This document shows positions 61,400-64,000 of a stretch of DNA of 64,000 bases, in pieces. Within the stretch, counting starts at the first letter, position 1. Each line of letters opens with the position of its first letter. A model generated the notes under the pieces. The model was not told where the DNA came from and searched no databases. It saw only the letters and a list, made by a program, of their open reading frames with translations. A program made the position numbers and the translations under genes. This DNA comes from Rubrivivax sp. (GTDB taxonomy: Bacteria; Pseudomonadota; Gammaproteobacteria; Burkholderiales; Burkholderiaceae_C), in assembly GCA_022842595.1 (NCBI GenBank), contig JALHPF010000008.1, forward strand, positions 109,173 through 173,172. Reading direction: 5' to 3'.

Positions 61400-62443
61400 T
61401 CAACGCGGCGTCGAGCCCGGGGCATCCTGTCCCGGCGCGGTGCCGTCTGGCTCGGGTGGCAAGGTCTTCCAGAAACGCCATCTCAGCTCGGCGAGCTCGT
61501 CTTCCGTCATGCCGACGCCTGCCGCGTTGAAGGCTCGCGTGTCGGCGGTGTGCATCATGAAGGCCTGGGCCTCGTTGAGCATCAGTTCCTCGTCCCGACG
61601 GTCGTAGCCGATGCTGGCCAGGTAGCTGCGAAGGTTCTCGCGCTGCCGTTCGCTCAGCACCTCGCGCCAGAATCGCTGGCAGTGCAAGCGGTACGTGGGA
61701 CTGGTGTAGTAGCGCCCGTGGCTGGCCTCGTGGCGCAGCACCGACGCGCGCCGCACCGCATCCACCGTTTCGTCGATGGCCGTGGCCGGGTCGTCGGGCT
61801 GTGTCGCAGTGAAGGTGATCAGGGCCTGGGCGCCGACTTCGTCGGACCGGCTCGAAGCCGGTGCGCCGGCGCGACTCAGCAAGCCCGCCTGCCGCAATTG
61901 CTGCTGCAGGCGCCTCTCCTGCGCCGTCAGTTTCAGTGCCTGTTGTTCGGCCAGCGCATAGAAGCGCGCCAGATCGCTGCTGGCGTAGTCATGGCCCTGG
62001 TAGAAGGTCTGGCTGTTGTCGCCGACGCGCGCAATCAACGCCGCCAGTTCGACGTCGTCCAGCAAGCGGTCGCGCGGCGCGTCTGCTTTCTCCAGCAAGG
62101 CGGCCATGCGGTTCATCGCCGCGCCTTGCTCCGCCAGGCCGGGAAACTCGATCACCACCACCCGTTGATGCTCCTTCAGCCTCGCCATCCGCCAGTCGGT
62201 CGAGTGCCCGGCCAGCCATTCGGAAATGCTCAGCGCTGGCAACGTGGTGTCGGCGGCGGCCCGCTTCAGCGTTGCATGCCGGATGCCGCTGCCGATCGCC
62301 GCCAGCAGCAGCAAGGCGGCGGCGACCAGCGCGAATCGCGACCAGCGCCTGTCGACAAGCGGGCGGGCCGCTGCGGGGCGCCCGCGGTCGCGGCGATGCT
62401 GGCGCAGACCGCGGGCGATGGCCCGCGGCGTCCATCGGGGCAC
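61400..62443 (-). CDS. Membrane-anchored HExxH protein of unknown family
   Basis: About 347 residues from a GTG at 62443, two bases beyond the stop of the OmpA-like gene; an in-frame ATG at 62491 would overlap that gene by 47 bp. One transmembrane helix near residues 33-54 (FALVAAALLLLAAIGSGI) after a basic N-terminus, so the bulk is periplasmic. A coiled-coil-like region follows. HEASH (about 238-242) in LRHEASHGRYYTSPTYRLHC fits the zinc-peptidase HExxH pattern, with E/D-rich candidates for a third ligand in LMLNEAQAFMMH. Function not recognised. Third gene of an operon with OmpA-like and caspase-like proteins. Confidence 0.75.
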   Translation of the reverse strand: MPRWTPRAIARGLRQHRRDRGRPAAARPLVDRRWSRFALVAAALLLLAAIGSGIRHATLKRAAADTTLPALSISEWLAGHSTDWRMARLKEHQRVVVIEFPGLAEQGAAMNRMAALLEKADAPRDRLLDDVELAALIARVGDNSQTFYQGHDYASSDLARFYALAEQQALKLTAQERRLQQQLRQAGLLSRAGAPASSRSDEVGAQALITFTATQPDDPATAIDETVDAVRRASVLRHEASHGRYYTSPTYRLHCQRFWREVLSERQRENLRSYLASIGYDRRDEELMLNEAQAFMMHTADTRAFNAAGVGMTEDELAELRWRFWKTLPPEPDGTAPGQDAPGSTPR

Positions 62444-62444
62444 C

Positions 62445-63035
62445 TCAGCCCCGGATCGTGACGATGGCGACGCGCCGGTTTTCCGGCGCATCGATCCGCT
62501 CCTTGTTCATCGGCTCGCCCGAGCCCTTGCCCTGCGGCGTCAGGCGCTCGGGCAGGATGGCGTGCTGTGACACCAGGTAGGCCACCACGGACTCGGCACG
62601 GGCTTGCGACAGCTTCAGGTTGGCGTCACTGTCGCCGCGCGCGTCGGCGTGGCCCTCGACCCGGAAGGCCAGCCCCGCCAGTGCATCCGACTGCATGGCC
62701 CGCGCGACGACGTCCAGCGCGGACCGCGATTCGGGCGTCAATATTGCCGAGCCCGTGGTGAAGACGATCAGCAGGTTCGCCTTGCCCGGCCCGGCTTTCG
62801 GCGGGGCAGGCGCGGCCGCTGGCACCGCCGCGCCCGGAACGGCGGGCTTGAATCCGCGCGTGAGGCCGCCGGCGGCCTGCGGTGCCTCGACCGACAGCGC
62901 GTCGATGATCGACGACTCCGTGACCTCGCTGTTCCGAAGCACCGGCGGGTCGGCTGCGAGGGCCGCACCGGCAACGACAAAACCCAGCAAGCCGGCGATC
63001 GCGACGAGGAGGACGGATGGGGCAGCGCGGGACAT
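62445..63035 (-). CDS. OmpA-domain periplasmic/outer membrane protein
   Basis: 196 residues from the ATG at 63035, which has an AAGGAG site seven bases upstream. Signal peptide to about residue 28 (LLVAIAGLLGFVVAGAALAA). A Pro/Ala linker precedes the OmpA/MotB domain: NLLIVFTTGSAILTPES, VARAMQSDALAGLAFRVEGHAD, DSDANLKLSQARAESVVAYL and LTPQGKGSGEPM-NRRV. The NLKLSQARAESV helix binds peptidoglycan in this family. It lacks a beta barrel, so it tethers something to the wall. Middle gene of the operon; 59 bp after the caspase-like gene. Confidence 0.88.
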   Translation of the reverse strand: MSRAAPSVLLVAIAGLLGFVVAGAALAADPPVLRNSEVTESSIIDALSVEAPQAAGGLTRGFKPAVPGAAVPAAAPAPPKAGPGKANLLIVFTTGSAILTPESRSALDVVARAMQSDALAGLAFRVEGHADARGDSDANLKLSQARAESVVAYLVSQHAILPERLTPQGKGSGEPMNKERIDAPENRRVAIVTIRG

Positions 63036-63094
63036 GAACTCACTCCTTCTGGGTCGGGATGGCGCCGACCTGTGTGGCCGACACCCGCTCGGAT

Positions 63095-64000
63095 CTATTT
63101 GGTCTCGGCCAGTCGCCGCTGTTCGAACAGGTAATCGCCACCCGGCTGATGACCGCCGCTGCGCGCGGCGCTGTACTGTGGCCGCTGCGGCAGCGAGCGC
63201 GCCACCGCGAAGCGGACGCGCTCGAAGACATTGCCGCCAGCCTGCCAATCATCCACCTTGTTGAGGGTCTGCATCAGGTTCCAGGCAAAAGGCGAATGAC
63301 CGTCGCGCCCTTCGTCGAAGACCGGCTCGTTGCCGCCTGATGTCATCACGACCACGGACTTGCGCGCCAACACGGCTTGCGGATCGGGGGCGCGGGGCGC
63401 GGCCCGGATGCGGTCTTCCGAAGTCAGCGAGCCCGAGTAGCAACTGTCCGACAGCAGGGCCACCTGGCGGGAGTTGATGCGCCCGACGAGTCGATTGATG
63501 TCGGCGTTCGACAGCCAGGTGGTCGGGTCCTTGGAAGAACTGTCGGTCAGCAGCCAGTAGCCGAGCCCGGTGGCCTCGATCAGCTCACCATGGCCCGCGT
63601 AATAGACGATCACCGAGTCGCGCGGGTCCATGGTCAGCGCCAGGCGGTTGAGCGCGCCAACGACCGAAGCGCGGGTGGCGTTCTCGAGCACGATCGTCTC
63701 GTAGCCGAGCCGGGTTTCGAAGCTGCGGGCCACCGATCGCGCATCGCGGACCGCGTTGACCAGGGTCGGGATCGCCGGGTCGGCGTACCGGTCCACGCCG
63801 ACCACCAGCGCGATCTTGCGTTCGATCTGCGGCAGCGCCGCCGACTGCACCCGGTAGTTGGCCAGCAGCAGATCCAGCTGCGCCTGCAGCGGATCGATGT
63901 CGGGAACGGCCGGCTGGCGCGGCACGAGCGGGGCGGTGGCGACCACCGGCGGGGCAGCGGCGGGTGCTGCAGCCGCGGCCGCAGGGGCTGGCGACGCCGC
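63095..64000 (-). CDS. Caspase-family (peptidase C14) protein, N-terminus outside window
   Basis: 302 codons are visible; the 5' end lies beyond the right edge, and the last visible codons are an Ala/Pro-rich linker (SPAPAAAAAAPAAAPPV). The p20-like caspase domain starts KIALVVGVDRYADPAIPTL. The catalytic dyad is His in VIVYYAGHGE (codon at 63591-63593) and Cys in LLSDSCYSGSL (codon at 63440-63442). Both residues are intact. Related bacterial caspase-like (orthocaspase/metacaspase-like) proteases cleave after basic or acidic residues. A linker before the domain suggests a tether or partner domain upstream. First visible gene of the operon with the OmpA-like and HExxH genes. Confidence 0.9.
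   Translation of the reverse strand, partial: AASPAPAAAAAAPAAAPPVVATAPLVPRQPAVPDIDPLQAQLDLLLANYRVQSAALPQIERKIALVVGVDRYADPAIPTLVNAVRDARSVARSFETRLGYETIVLENATRASVVGALNRLALTMDPRDSVIVYYAGHGELIEATGLGYWLLTDSSSKDPTTWLSNADINRLVGRINSRQVALLSDSCYSGSLTSEDRIRAAPRAPDPQAVLARKSVVVMTSGGNEPVFDEGRDGHSPFAWNLMQTLNKVDDWQAGGNVFERVRFAVARSLPQRPQYSAARSGGHQPGGDYLFEQRRLAETK

Overview
The window is 64 kb of GC-rich, gene-dense bacterial chromosome. The protein families point to a betaproteobacterium of the order Burkholderiales, probably near Rubrivivax, Leptothrix or Methylibium. The signs are a NAD-linked molybdenum formate dehydrogenase of the FdsABG type, PEP-CTERM exported proteins, and Lrp, LysR, TetR and MerR regulators next to small operons. 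The placement is inference from family resemblance; there is no rRNA, tRNA or phage to anchor it.

Layout. 1-4.5 kb: a large alpha-2-macroglobulin (minus strand, C-terminus outside the window). 4.7-5.8: the Fe-S carrier ATPase Mrp/ApbC. 5.8-9.3: a two-gene operon for an NtrC-type regulator and its histidine kinase. 9.5-14.1: formate dehydrogenase (fused FdsG-FdsB, then FdsA), divergent from that operon. 14.3-18.2: a cardiolipin synthase-like enzyme and a secreted Ntn-hydrolase acylase. 18.2-23 is an accessory patch. It holds two copies of a ~180 bp repeat, a c-di-GMP-I riboswitch in front of a secreted subtilase, a PEP-CTERM protein, a PEP-CTERM-like remnant and a decayed DUF1615 gene. 23-28.2: a superfamily 1 helicase, a LysE exporter, DAHP synthase and an AI-2E-family permease. 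28.2-35.2: LysR/methyltransferase, a MipA-like protein with a broken 3' end, a DUF2306 fragment, two lipoproteins, an Lrp regulator, and a TetR/DHFR-like pair with a palindromic operator.

35.5-44 kb is a stress- and metal-flavoured block. It contains a 57-residue cysteine-rich metallothionein-like protein that standard length cut-offs miss, a LytS/LytTR-type two-component pair and a tiny DUF3563 protein. A FixH/YtkA-like lipoprotein sits with a di-heme MauG/CcpA-type peroxidase. A MerR-controlled DUF2938-flavodoxin-DUF2798 operon and a secreted alpha/beta hydrolase follow. The metallothionein and DUF3563 genes carry almost the same palindrome upstream. An rdgC remnant and a 154-bp MITE-like element mark the junction at 44 kb.

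44.7-57.8 kb is the most distinctive region: two overlapping paralogous subtilases, each ending in exactly nine copies of a six-residue repeat (GxVMSE or GVVISE), then two paralogous membrane PAS-GGDEF-EAL proteins and a large lipoprotein. With the c-di-GMP riboswitch ahead of the 19.3-kb subtilase, the window suggests that c-di-GMP controls secreted proteolysis. 58-64 kb holds an M13 metallopeptidase, a second PEP-CTERM protein, and a minus-strand operon of a caspase-like protease, an OmpA-domain protein and an HExxH protein of unknown family.
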